A stretch of DNA of 12,622 nucleotides from Brevundimonas sp. UBA986 (GTDB taxonomy: Bacteria > Pseudomonadota > Alphaproteobacteria > Caulobacterales > Caulobacteraceae). Location: assembly GCA_002292165.1 (NCBI GenBank), contig DBBK01000178.1, positions 15,300-27,921 on the forward strand, in the 5' to 3' direction. Positions within the stretch are counted from its first letter, which is position 1. Every line of letters begins with the position of its first letter. The notes below the pieces were generated by a model. It searched no databases and was not told the origin of the DNA. It worked only from the letters and a program-made list of their open reading frames with translations. Positions 6,411 to 12,622 of the stretch are shown piece after piece. Both the position numbers and the translations under genes were made by a program.

Positions 6411-6475
6411 TCCTCACCACGCGAAGCGTGGGGAGGTGGCGCGGCGCCGCTTGGCGCCGTGACGGAGGGGGTTCT
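6411..6475. repeat. REP-like intergenic element, left copy
   Basis: Begins two bases after the zeta-subunit stop. It contains two hairpins. The first is CCTC-A-CCACGC/GCGTGG-G-GAGG (6412-6422 with 6426-6436, loop GAA). The second is CGGCGCC/GGCGCCG (6442-6448 with 6453-6459, loop GCTT). It ends in GTGACGGAGGGGGTTC. The two-hairpin layout with TCCTCACCA at one end and GGAGGGG at the other recurs, inverted, at 6514-6578. It resembles the REP-type palindromic elements that occur many times between genes in related genomes. Confidence 0.65.
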
Positions 6476-6513
6476 TTGTCGAACCGGACTCCGCCCATGA
6501 ATTAGAGATAGCC

Positions 6514-6578
6514 AGCATCCCCTCCACCACCCGCCAAGAGGCGGGCGGTCCCCCTTCCCATGCTTCGCATGGTGAGGA
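6514..6578. repeat. REP-like intergenic element, right copy in inverted orientation
   Basis: Read on the opposite strand this copy runs TCCTCACCATGCGAAGCATG, then GGAAGGGGGACC, a hairpin, and GGTGGAGGGG, parallel to the left copy. Its hairpins are CCATGC/GCATGG (6558-6563 with 6567-6572, loop TTC) and CCCGCC/GGCGGG (6530-6535 with 6540-6545, loop AAGA). The stems differ in sequence from the left copy but keep pairing, as expected if structure is what is conserved. The 38 bases between the copies hold nothing I recognise. Confidence 0.65.
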
Positions 6579-6583
6579 ACGCG

Positions 6584-6617
6584 AAAAGGGCCGCACTCGG
6601 GGGAAAGTGCGGCCCTT
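6584..6617. terminator. Strong terminator hairpin between convergent genes
   Basis: AAGGGCCGCAC (6586-6596), a 10-base loop and GTGCGGCCCTT (6607-6617) form a perfect 11-bp stem. On the minus strand the stem runs into TTTT (6587-6584), so it best serves the FAS1 lipoprotein gene. On the plus strand it is followed by CGTTTC, so it may also stop transcripts of the zeta-subunit gene. It lies in the 301-base gap 6409-6709. The last part of that gap, 6618-6709, shows no feature I can name. Confidence 0.75.
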
Positions 6618-6709
6618 CGTTTCGGGGGCTGGGGGAAAGCCTCACCCGAAATCTTGCGTCTTGCGCCCCCTTAGAATGCGCCGGGCGAAAAACGGTTCAC
6701 CGAAAAATC

Positions 6710-7330
6710 TCAGCCCGGCATCACGACGGTGTCGAGGACGTGGATCACCCCGTTCGACTGGGCCACATCGGCCTGGGTGACCTTCGAGGTTCCGCCCTTC
6801 GCATCGGTCAGGGTGATCGACCCGTCGGGGCTGACCTCGGCGGTCAGGGTGTCGCCCTCGACGGTGGTGAGCTTGATCTTGCCGTCGGTGGTGTCGGCCC
6901 GCGCCGACAGATCGGCGGCGGTCAGCCGTCCCGGCACCACGTGATAGGTCAAAAGCTTGATCAGATCGGCCTTGCCCGCCGGGGTGGCCAGCCGCTGACG
7001 CGTCTCGGCCGGCACCTTCTCGAAGGCGGCATTGTCCGGGGCGAAGACGGTGAAGGGGCCGGTCGCGCCCAGGGTGTCGGCCAGACCCGCTGTCTGGATG
7101 GCGCTGACGAGCGTGGTCAGATTGGCGGCCTTTGAGGCGTTCTCCATCACCGTCGCCCGAGGGCTCATCGGTGCGCCCCCGACCATCGGCTCGCTCGTCA
7201 CAGGGCCCGAAGCGGGCGCCAGAACCTCGTCGCCGCCCGCCTTCGTCTCCGTCTTCCGGTCACAGGCCGCGAGCGCCAGCAGGACGATCGCCGGAATCAG
7301 GGCGGCGATACCGGGGCGGGGGGCGGTCAT
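6710..7330 (-). CDS. FAS1 (fasciclin) domain lipoprotein
   Basis: 206-residue exported lipoprotein with one fasciclin domain. The signal peptide (IAALIPAIVLLALAAC) ends in the lipobox L20-A21-A22-C23, so Cys23 would carry the lipid. A flexible stretch (24-58) follows. The FAS1 domain fills 60-206, with the H1 motif GPFTVFAPDNAAF (91-103), the central TYHVV (128-132) and the H2 motif NGVIHVLDTVVMP (193-205). Asp at position +2 after the Cys is the inner-membrane retention signal in Escherichia coli, though the rule is less certain in alphaproteobacteria. ATG 7330 has AGAGGAG at the right distance; a longer frame upstream adds 24 residues without a signal-peptide shape. Bacterial FAS1 proteins are linked to adhesion or matrix contacts, but the role here is not known. 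It lies 120 bases downstream of purU with its own upstream region, and a terminator follows. Confidence 0.93.
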   Translation of the reverse strand: MTAPRPGIAALIPAIVLLALAACDRKTETKAGGDEVLAPASGPVTSEPMVGGAPMSPRATVMENASKAANLTTLVSAIQTAGLADTLGATGPFTVFAPDNAAFEKVPAETRQRLATPAGKADLIKLLTYHVVPGRLTAADLSARADTTDGKIKLTTVEGDTLTAEVSPDGSITLTDAKGGTSKVTQADVAQSNGVIHVLDTVVMPG

Positions 7331-7373
7331 GACGTCATCTCCTCTGGCCGCTCTCCGAGGCGGCGATGCACCC

Positions 7374-7429
7374 CATACTGCCCAGACCCCGAAAGGATGC
7401 ATACCGCCCAGCCTGATTGGCCAGCCTGA
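7374..7429. promoter_or_regulatory. Two nested sets of direct repeats upstream of the FAS1 gene
   Basis: CATACTGCCCAG (7374-7385) recurs with one change as CATACCGCCCAG (7400-7411), 26 bases apart. CCAGCCTGA occurs at 7408-7416 and 7421-7429, 13 bases apart. All lie 44-99 bases before the FAS1 start, in the gap 7331-7450 after purU. Repeats at 13- and 26-base spacing could be tandem regulator sites. No clear -10/-35 pair is visible. Confidence 0.35.
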
Positions 7430-7450
7430 ACCGGCGGCTCCGAACCGGGC

Positions 7451-8293
7451 TCAGTCGCCGAACACCACCGTCTTGCCATGGTGCATCAGGACCCGGTCCT
7501 CGAGGTGATAGCGGACGGCGCGCGCCAGAACCCGCCGCTCGATGTCACGTCCCTTGCGGATCAGGTCCTCGGGGGTGTCGCGGTGGCTGATCCGCTCCAC
7601 GTCCTGATCGATGATCGGACCCTCGTCGAGGTCGGCGGTGACATAGTGGGCGGTGGCGCCGATCACCTTCACCCCGCGCGCATGGGCCTGATGATAGGGT
7701 CTGGCGCCCTTGAACCCCGGCAGGAAGGAGTGGTGGATGTTGATGCACCGCCCGGCCAGCGCGCCCGCCAGGTCGTCCGACAGGATCTGCATATAGCGCG
7801 CCAGCACCACCAGTTCGGTCCCGGTGTCGGCGATCAGCTTGAGCAGCATCGCCTCCTGCGCCGCCTTCTCCGAGGCCTGCACCGGCAGGTGGTGGAAGGG
7901 CAAGGCGCCCAGATCCACATGGCCGATCTGGTCGCGCGGATGGTTGGACACGATGGCGGTCACATCCATCGGCAGTTCGTCGATGCGCCAGCGATAGAGC
8001 AGGTCCGCCAGGCAGTGATCGAACCTGGACGTCAGGATCATCACCTTGCGCGGCTCCGTCCCGCGCAGCGTCCAGTCCATCCCGAACCGGTCGCCGACCT
8101 CGGCGAAGGCGGCGCGGATCGCCTCGGGCGCATCGTCCTCGACGGGTTCGAACACCACCCGCATGAAGAAGGTCTCGGTCGCCGCGTCCCCGAACTGCTG
8201 GGCGTCGGAGATGTTGTAGTCACGCTGGAACAGGAAGGCCGAGACGGCGGCGACGATGCCGTGCCGGTCGGGGCAGGAGAGGGTCAGGATCAT
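7451..8293 (-). CDS. purU: Formyltetrahydrofolate deformylase
   Basis: Hydrolyses 10-formyl-tetrahydrofolate to formate and THF. This balances the one-carbon pool and can supply formate for the PurT route of purine synthesis. It has 280 residues, the same length as the E. coli enzyme. An ACT regulatory domain occupies about 1-75 (LTLSCPDRHGIVAAVSAFL). The formyltransferase-fold catalytic domain runs from about 83 to 280. CINIHHSFLPGFKGARPYHQ (183-202) provides the catalytic Asn185 and His187, and ADLDEGPII carries the catalytic Asp223. No strong ribosome site precedes ATG 8293. The gene follows the glycosylase gene by 15 bases and is probably translated from the same mRNA as purB. Confidence 0.96.
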   Translation of the reverse strand: MILTLSCPDRHGIVAAVSAFLFQRDYNISDAQQFGDAATETFFMRVVFEPVEDDAPEAIRAAFAEVGDRFGMDWTLRGTEPRKVMILTSRFDHCLADLLYRWRIDELPMDVTAIVSNHPRDQIGHVDLGALPFHHLPVQASEKAAQEAMLLKLIADTGTELVVLARYMQILSDDLAGALAGRCINIHHSFLPGFKGARPYHQAHARGVKVIGATAHYVTADLDEGPIIDQDVERISHRDTPEDLIRKGRDIERRVLARAVRYHLEDRVLMHHGKTVVFGD

Positions 8294-8308
8294 CGGGAAG
8301 GCGGACTT

Positions 8309-8809
8309 TCAGGCGTCTTCAGGGAGAAAGGCCTTCAGTATGGCCCAGCTTTCCGCCTTCTCCGATAGAGGTCTTGTGTGGGCCGGGCTGGAGGAGGGCA
8401 GGTCGATCAGGGTCAGGCCCTCGATTGTCCCGAGCGCCCGCCGCCCGCCCTTCGCCGCCGACGCCCCGTTGAACGCCACGGCGCGCAGCCTGGGCAGGCC
8501 CGCGATCAGGCCGCGCAGATCGGCGGCCTCGGGCGACCGGATGGCGGCGTCCAGACTGCCCGGACGCTCCGCCGAGGCGATCACGTCCCACAGGCCGACG
8601 CCCGCCGCCTTCAGGGCTTCCAGTCGTTCGGCATAGGGCAGGGCGTGGATCTCACGCCCGATCACGCCCCCGATCAGCCGCCAGAAGCCGTTCTGCGGAT
8701 GGGCGTAATATTGCGCGACCTTAAGTGACGCATCGCCGGGCAGGCTGCCGAGCACCAGCAGCCGCGTGTTCTCATCGACGACCGGAGCGAAGTGCCGCTT
8801 GATCGTCAT
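8309..8809 (-). CDS. Hypoxanthine (deoxyinosine) DNA glycosylase, UDG superfamily
   Basis: 166-residue member of the uracil-DNA glycosylase superfamily, family 6 (hypoxanthine-DNA glycosylase), which removes the base left when adenine is deaminated in DNA. Motif 1 is LLVLGSLPGDASLKVAQYYA (17-36) followed by HPQNGFW (37-43). The Asn in HPxNxFW (Asn40) is the catalytic residue in the described family. LPYAERLEALKAAGVGLWDV (57-76) and GSLDAAIR are further family marks. LPSSSPAHT (137-145) is motif 2, with the conserved His. ATG 8809 begins eight bases after the purB stop and gives the usual short N-terminus. The frame stays open far upstream inside purB, but that part is a shadow of purB. Placement between purB and purU suggests co-transcription. 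A mismatch-specific uracil glycosylase is a less likely alternative. Confidence 0.92.
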   Translation of the reverse strand: MTIKRHFAPVVDENTRLLVLGSLPGDASLKVAQYYAHPQNGFWRLIGGVIGREIHALPYAERLEALKAAGVGLWDVIASAERPGSLDAAIRSPEAADLRGLIAGLPRLRAVAFNGASAAKGGRRALGTIEGLTLIDLPSSSPAHTRPLSEKAESWAILKAFLPEDA

Positions 8810-8817
8810 GACAGGGT

Positions 8818-10119
8818 TCAGCTCGCACCGAACACCCGCTGGAACACCGTGTCCACGTGCTTGGTGTGATAGCCCAGATCGAACAGCGCTTCGAGCTCGG
8901 CGTCGGGCACGATCACCTCCGGGTCTTCCTTCAGGAAGTCGAGGAAGTTCCCCTCGCCGCGCCACACCTTCATCGCGTTGCGCTGGACGGCGGCATAGCT
9001 GTCCTCGCGCGACTGGCCCAGTTGGGTCAGGGCCAGCAGGACGCGCTGCGAGTGGACAAGGCCACCCAGCTTGTCGAGGTTCTTCTGCATGTTCTCCGGA
9101 TAGACCAGCAGACGCTCCATCACCCCGGCCAGACGGTTCAGGGCGAAGTCGAGGTGGATGGTGGCGTCCGGGCCGATGCCACGCTCGACCGAGGAGTGGC
9201 TGATGTCCCGCTCGTGCCACAGGGCGACGTTCTCCATCGCCGGGGTCACGGCCGAGCGGACCAGGCGGGCCAGACCCGTCAGGTTCTCGGTCAGGATGGG
9301 GTTGCGCTTGTGCGGCATGGCCGACGAGCCCTTCTGCCCCTTGTCGAAGAACTCCTCGGCCTCGAGGACTTCCGTGCGCTGCAGGTGGCGGATCTCGATG
9401 GCCAGACGCTCGATCGAGGAGGCGACGACGCCCAGGGCCGCGAAGAAGGCCGCGTGACGGTCGCGCGGGATCACCTGGGTCGAGACCGGCTCGACCTGCA
9501 GACCCATCTGGTCGGCGACATATTGTTCGACGGCCGGGTCGACGTTGGCGAAGGTGCCCACGGCGCCGGAGATGGCGCACGTGGCGATCTCTTCCTTGGC
9601 CACGACCAGACGGCGCTTCGCCCGCTGGAACTCGGCGTGATAGCCGGCCAGCTTCAGGCCAAAGGTCACCGGCTCGGCGTGGATGCCGTGCGACCGACCG
9701 ACGGTCGGGGTGTACTTGTGCTCCTTGGCGCGAGCCTCCAGCGCGGCCAGCACACGGTCGACGCCGGCGATCAGCAGGTCCGACGATCGCGCCAGTTGAA
9801 CGGCGAAACAGGTGTCCAGCACGTCGGACGACGTCATGCCCTGGTGCAGGAACCGGGCTTCCTCGCCGACCGTCTCCGAGACGTGGGTCAGGAAGGCGAT
9901 GACGTCGTGCTTGGTCGTGCGCTCGATCTCGTCGATGCGATCGCTGTCCCAGGCGGCGTCCTTGCCCTTGGCCCAGATGGCCTCGGCGGCCTCGGTCGGG
10001 ATGACGCCCAGCTCGGCCATCTTGGTGGCGGCATGGGCCTCGATCTCGAACCAGATCTTGTACTTGGTCTCGGAGGACCAGATGGCGACGGCTTCGGGGC
10101 GGGAATAGCGCGTGATCAT
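8818..10119 (-). CDS. purB: Adenylosuccinate lyase
   Basis: Acts twice in purine synthesis: SAICAR to AICAR plus fumarate, and adenylosuccinate to AMP plus fumarate. It has 433 residues, normal for bacterial PurB of the aspartase/fumarase superfamily. The start MITRYSRPEAVAIWSSETKY, HQGMTSSDVLDT (92-103), GRSHGIHAEPVTFG (141-154) and the flexible signature loop GSSAMPHKRNP (264-274), which includes the catalytic Ser, are all intact. I chose ATG 10119 because homologues start with M-I-x-R-Y-S-R-P. A TTG at 10140 in the same frame adds seven residues, and a strong AGGAGG sits only three bases before that TTG, so the true start is not certain. It heads a minus-strand group with the hypoxanthine glycosylase (8-base gap) and purU. 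Confidence 0.97.
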   Translation of the reverse strand: MITRYSRPEAVAIWSSETKYKIWFEIEAHAATKMAELGVIPTEAAEAIWAKGKDAAWDSDRIDEIERTTKHDVIAFLTHVSETVGEEARFLHQGMTSSDVLDTCFAVQLARSSDLLIAGVDRVLAALEARAKEHKYTPTVGRSHGIHAEPVTFGLKLAGYHAEFQRAKRRLVVAKEEIATCAISGAVGTFANVDPAVEQYVADQMGLQVEPVSTQVIPRDRHAAFFAALGVVASSIERLAIEIRHLQRTEVLEAEEFFDKGQKGSSAMPHKRNPILTENLTGLARLVRSAVTPAMENVALWHERDISHSSVERGIGPDATIHLDFALNRLAGVMERLLVYPENMQKNLDKLGGLVHSQRVLLALTQLGQSREDSYAAVQRNAMKVWRGEGNFLDFLKEDPEVIVPDAELEALFDLGYHTKHVDTVFQRVFGAS

Positions 10120-10255
10120 GGGCGCGGGGTGTCGTTGCAACCCCCTCCTGAGTCAAGCGGCGCTTGTGTCTGACGCGCGTAAACTTGCGTGAGCGGCTGT
10201 AGCGCGTGGCCCCGAGTCGGCGCATGAGAGCGCCACATCTTCAGGGGAGGGCCTT
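10120..10255. promoter_or_regulatory. Divergent gap between purB and the GST gene
   Basis: This 136-base region must hold the start signals for purB (minus) and the transferase (plus). It contains two GANTC sites (GAGTC at 10150-10154 and 10214-10218), a hairpin GGCGC/GCGCC (10219-10223 with 10230-10234) in the leader of the transferase, and an excellent ribosome site AGGGGAGG (10243-10250). On the minus strand GCTACAGC (10203 to 10196) could be a -10 element for purB, but no convincing -35 stands in front of it. Confidence 0.4.
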
Positions 10256-10897
10256 ATGGAACTGATCATCGGACCGCGCCGGTTCTCCACCTGGTCGCTG
10301 CGCCCCTGGCTGGTGCTCAAGCGCTGCACCGACGACTTCACGGTGCGCGAACTCGACTTCAACACCCCCGAAGGCCACGCCGAGATGCTGTCGGTCTCCC
10401 CCAGCGGCCTCGTGCCCGTGCTTCGGGTCGACGGCGAGACCATCTGGGACTCCCTGGCCATCTCGGTCTTCTGCGCGGAGCGCTTCCCCGAGGCGAAGCT
10501 CTGGCCCGCCGACGCCCACGCCCGCTGGCTGGCCCGCTCGGCGACCTGCGAGATGCACGGCGGCTTCTCGGCCCTGCGCACTCACTGCACCATGAACCCC
10601 AACCACCCGATGGTCGGCCCCGAACGCTCCCCGACGCCTCAGAACGACGCCGTCGCCGCCGACATCCGCCGTCTGGTCACCCTGTTCCGCGGCCTGCGCC
10701 AGCGCTTCGGGACCGGTGGGGACTTCCTGTTCGGCGAATGGTCCGTGCCCGACGCCTTCTTCACCCCGGTCGCCACCCGCATCCGCCACTACCAGATCGA
10801 TCTGGCCGCCTATGGCGACGAGGATGGCGTCGCGAGCACATATGTCGCGGCCTTATTGCAACAGCCCGATTTTCTCGAATGGGAAGCTCTGGCTTAG
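10256..10897 (+). CDS. Glutathione S-transferase family protein
   Basis: 213-residue cytoplasmic protein of the glutathione S-transferase fold. The N-terminal thioredoxin-like domain (1-80) starts with LIIGPRRFSTWSLRPWLVLK; the Ser/Thr/Trp-Ser cluster with SLRPWL is typical of a bacterial branch that places a serine near the glutathione thiol. SGLVPVLRVDG (50-60) contains the cis-Pro loop, and IWDSLAI (63-69) contains the residues that hold the gamma-glutamyl part. The helical C-terminal domain begins near residue 88 and shows RSATCEMHGGFSALR and GEWSVPDAFFTPVATR. ATG 10256 has AGGGGAGG five bases upstream. The substrate cannot be deduced; detoxification is assumed from the family. Confidence 0.93.
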   Translation: MELIIGPRRFSTWSLRPWLVLKRCTDDFTVRELDFNTPEGHAEMLSVSPSGLVPVLRVDGETIWDSLAISVFCAERFPEAKLWPADAHARWLARSATCEMHGGFSALRTHCTMNPNHPMVGPERSPTPQNDAVAADIRRLVTLFRGLRQRFGTGGDFLFGEWSVPDAFFTPVATRIRHYQIDLAAYGDEDGVASTYVAALLQQPDFLEWEALA

Positions 10898-10927
10898 CCG
10901 GAACCTCGCCTCATTTGGGGCCTTGAA

Positions 10928-10960
10928 GGGTCAGCGTTCGTTAAGCACGCCCGCTGACCC
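10928..10960. repeat. Perfect 9-bp inverted repeat after the GST gene
   Basis: GGGTCAGCG (10928-10936) and CGCTGACCC (10952-10960) are exact complements with a 15-base loop. It lies 30 bases after the transferase stop. No T tract follows (GGGCTTAAG), so it is a weak candidate for an intrinsic terminator and might instead be a regulator site for the small gene at 11027. Further along the gap, CTTAAGAC occurs at 10964-10971 and 11018-11025, and a short hairpin CGGGG/CCCCG lies at 10995-11009. Confidence 0.5.
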
Positions 10961-11026
10961 GGGCTTAAGACGACGCCGTTATCTTTCATACATCCGGGGC
11001 CGGTCCCCGACACAGGACTTAAGACC

Positions 11027-11152
11027 ATGACCGCTCCGGTCGAGCCGCGCCCCGTTGTCGTCACCCCGCGTCAGCCGACGCTGGGCAGTGTCGCGCTCGC
11101 GCTTCTGGTCGGCTGCTGCCTGTGCGCCTCGCTGGTCGCCAGCATCTTCTGA
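11027..11152 (+). CDS. Small single-span membrane protein, 41 residues
   Basis: Short open frame ATG 11027 to TGA 11150-11152. The product starts with a Pro/Val-rich soluble part, MTAPVEPRPVVVTPRQP, followed by one hydrophobic helix at about residues 19-41 with a Cys cluster (GCCLCASLVASIF: Cys30, Cys31, Cys33). AGGA at 11014-11017 is nine bases before the start. Codons follow the GC-rich third-position habit of the neighbours, which supports translation. No function is recognised; small proteins of this shape often bind larger membrane complexes, but nothing here proves that. It is probably missed by standard gene callers because of its length. It converges on the transglycosylase gene with four bases between the stops. 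Confidence 0.6.
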   Translation: MTAPVEPRPVVVTPRQPTLGSVALALLVGCCLCASLVASIF

Positions 11153-11156
11153 CGGT

Positions 11157-12622
11157 TCATAGCCCGCCATTGGGCGCGGGCGTCGAGGCCATCTCCACCG
11201 GCGCGGACGCCGGCGCCGGGGCCACATAGTCCAGACCGATCGACACCAGACCCGCGCCCGAGGCCACCGCGTCCAGGGTGTTGAGCGGGTGGTTGAACAT
11301 CCGCTGATAGATCCAGTAGGCTGCCACGACCTTCTCGACATAGTCGCGGGCCTGGGGCACGTCGATCGTCTCGATCAGCAGCAGCGGGTCCGGATTGGGC
11401 CCCAGCTTGCGCAGCGCCGCCAGCATCGGACCGGGTCCGGCGTTGTACGAGGCCACGGCGCGCAGGATGTCGCCCTGGAACTCGGGCCGCGACAGCATCT
11501 GGTTCACATAGACCTGACCCAGCCGCAGATTGACCGCCGGGTCGAACAGCTGCTGCGGCTTGGACACGAAGGTGCGGTCGCCGGTCATTTCGGCGGCGGT
11601 GCCCGGCATCACCTGCATCAGGCCATAGGCGCCCGCGCCCGAACGGGCCTCGGCGTTGAAGTCGGTCTCCTTGCGCGCCAGGGCGTAGACCAGGGCCGGC
11701 TCGACCGTATAGCCGCCCTCGGGCATCAGCACCGGGGTGGGATAGCGGCTGGCGTCGACCCGGGTCACGTCGGGACCGGAGCCGCCGAGGCGCGGGCCGA
11801 TGGCGTCGGCCAGGCTGACCCACATGCGCCGCGCCGTGTCGGTCACGGCGGTGCGCAGACCCGCGCGCAGCTCGTCCTGGGCGTCGGAGCGGCGTCCGAC
11901 CTCCAGATAGGCCACGGCGCGGCGGGCACGGTCGTCGGACTGGATGAAGGCGTTCAGGTCGCGCGAGCTGACGTCGCCGGCGGCGCGGGCCGGTTGATAG
12001 GCCGCCCGCTGCAGGCTGGGCTGATAGGGGCGCGGCCCCTGGCCCTCGATCACGATGTCCCGGCCCAGCTGACGCAGCGCCACCTGGCCGTAGAAGGTCG
12101 CCGGCCAGCGCGCGGCGATGTTCAGGAAGCCGGTGATCCTGTCCTGACGGCCCGACTGGGCGGCGGCCTTGGCGGCCCAGACCCCGGCCCCGGCGCGGAC
12201 CCAGGGGTCCTCGGTCGGATCCGAGGCGACCCGCTCGAAGGCCTGCATGGAATCGTTGAATTGACCCAGGCGGTAGGCGGCCAGGCCCGTGGTCCACCAG
12301 TCGCCGATCTGGATGCCCAGAGTATAGGCGGTCGACAGGTCGTCGTGGTTATAGGCGACGCGCGCGGCCTTGGCCGGATCGTCCTCGGTCGAACCGCCGC
12401 CGGCCTCGACCACGCTCGACCAGGTGCGGCCGCTGACCCCGGCGGGGCGCTTCGGCTCGGCCGCGCCGTCCGGGCGACGCTTCAGGGCCAGCGCATAGGC
12501 GCGCGGGGCGCAGGGCAGGTCGGAATAGTCGTCCAGCCAGGCCGACAGTTCTTCGTAGGTGGCGACGTGGTCGGGGTGGAACAGCCGCTCGAACTCGACC
12601 TGACCCAGCAGGACGCGGTCGC
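11157..12622 (-). CDS. Soluble lytic murein transglycosylase (Slt-type), N-terminus cut by right edge
   Basis: Periplasmic enzyme that cleaves the glycan chain of peptidoglycan and leaves 1,6-anhydro-MurNAc ends. The window contains the last 487 residues, and the frame is open to the edge. The first part (for example VEFERLFHPDHVATYEELSA) belongs to the helical superhelix domain of Slt70-like proteins. The catalytic SLT domain spans about window residues 300-440. It shows ALARKETDFN with the catalytic Glu (codon 11667-11669), GAGAYGLMQVMPGTAAEM and AVASYNAGPG. Position E+1 is Thr instead of the usual Ser in the E-S-x-F motif, a mild change. A Pro/Ala-rich tail ends the protein. A GTG at 12413 is an internal codon, because the same frame continues upstream with family-like sequence; the true start and signal peptide lie outside the window. 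Confidence 0.93.
   Translation of the reverse strand, partial: DRVLLGQVEFERLFHPDHVATYEELSAWLDDYSDLPCAPRAYALALKRRPDGAAEPKRPAGVSGRTWSSVVEAGGGSTEDDPAKAARVAYNHDDLSTAYTLGIQIGDWWTTGLAAYRLGQFNDSMQAFERVASDPTEDPWVRAGAGVWAAKAAAQSGRQDRITGFLNIAARWPATFYGQVALRQLGRDIVIEGQGPRPYQPSLQRAAYQPARAAGDVSSRDLNAFIQSDDRARRAVAYLEVGRRSDAQDELRAGLRTAVTDTARRMWVSLADAIGPRLGGSGPDVTRVDASRYPTPVLMPEGGYTVEPALVYALARKETDFNAEARSGAGAYGLMQVMPGTAAEMTGDRTFVSKPQQLFDPAVNLRLGQVYVNQMLSRPEFQGDILRAVASYNAGPGPMLAALRKLGPNPDPLLLIETIDVPQARDYVEKVVAAYWIYQRMFNHPLNTLDAVASGAGLVSIGLDYVAPAPASAPVEMASTPAPNGGL

Noticed and set aside
6414..6596. Small minus-strand open frame across the REP-like elements
   Set aside because: It is made of palindromic repeat sequence, with no ribosome site and no plausible protein composition.
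8857..10173. Long plus-strand frame opposite purB
   Set aside because: Antisense shadow of a clearly identified purB; no motif is present.
8810..10225. Minus-strand frame that would extend the glycosylase to over 600 residues
   Set aside because: The upstream part is Arg/Gly-rich shadow sequence of purB in another frame. Recognisable glycosylase homology begins at ATG 8809.
11071..12297. Second long minus-strand frame over the transglycosylase
   Set aside because: Arg/Gly/Pro-rich off-frame translation. The other frame contains the complete SLT catalytic motifs.

Overview
The window looks like chromosomal DNA of a Caulobacterales alphaproteobacterium, most probably Brevundimonas or a close relative. 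Reasons: very GC-rich genes with G/C at most third codon positions, GANTC sites of the CcrM type, two promoters that fit the Caulobacter housekeeping sigma pattern (TTGACGS, 10-14 bases, GCTANAWC), and a typical alphaproteobacterial purine neighbourhood (purC-purS divergent from an F1-ATPase inhibitor zeta-subunit gene). The genus is inferred from gene content and was not tested by a search.

Layout from left to right: a chemoreceptor on the minus strand runs off the left edge (1-1352). Diverging from it is an OprB-type carbohydrate porin gene (1530-2741) with an in-frame TAA after codon 49, so it reads as a pseudogene. A YbhB/YbcL PEBP-family gene (2751-3215, minus) follows. Next is an unrecognised 449-residue protein with one membrane helix and a long Ala/Glu/Pro-rich linker (3288-4637, minus). 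Then come purS and purC (4827-5821, minus, overlapping by one base), divergent from the zeta-subunit gene (6085-6408, plus). The 301-base gap after it holds two REP-like elements in inverted orientation and a strong terminator. A FAS1 lipoprotein gene (6710-7330, minus) follows.

Next is a tight minus-strand cluster: purB, a hypoxanthine-DNA glycosylase gene and purU (10119 down to 7451). Divergent from purB is a glutathione S-transferase gene (10256-10897, plus), then a 41-codon small membrane protein (11027-11152, plus). A soluble lytic murein transglycosylase (from 11157, minus) runs off the right edge.

Functional theme: the middle of the window is dominated by purine metabolism. PurS belongs to FGAM synthase, PurC makes SAICAR, PurB cleaves SAICAR and adenylosuccinate, and PurU releases formate from 10-formyl-THF. 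The gene between purB and purU encodes a repair enzyme for deaminated adenine (hypoxanthine) in DNA, which suggests a link between IMP handling and removal of inosine from DNA. I see no prophage, insertion sequence, CRISPR array, tRNA or rRNA. The least explained items are the porin nonsense codon and its unusual 5' end, the 449-residue membrane protein, the purB/glycosylase/purU cluster, the possible fold-back of the purC leader, and the inverted pair of REP-like elements.
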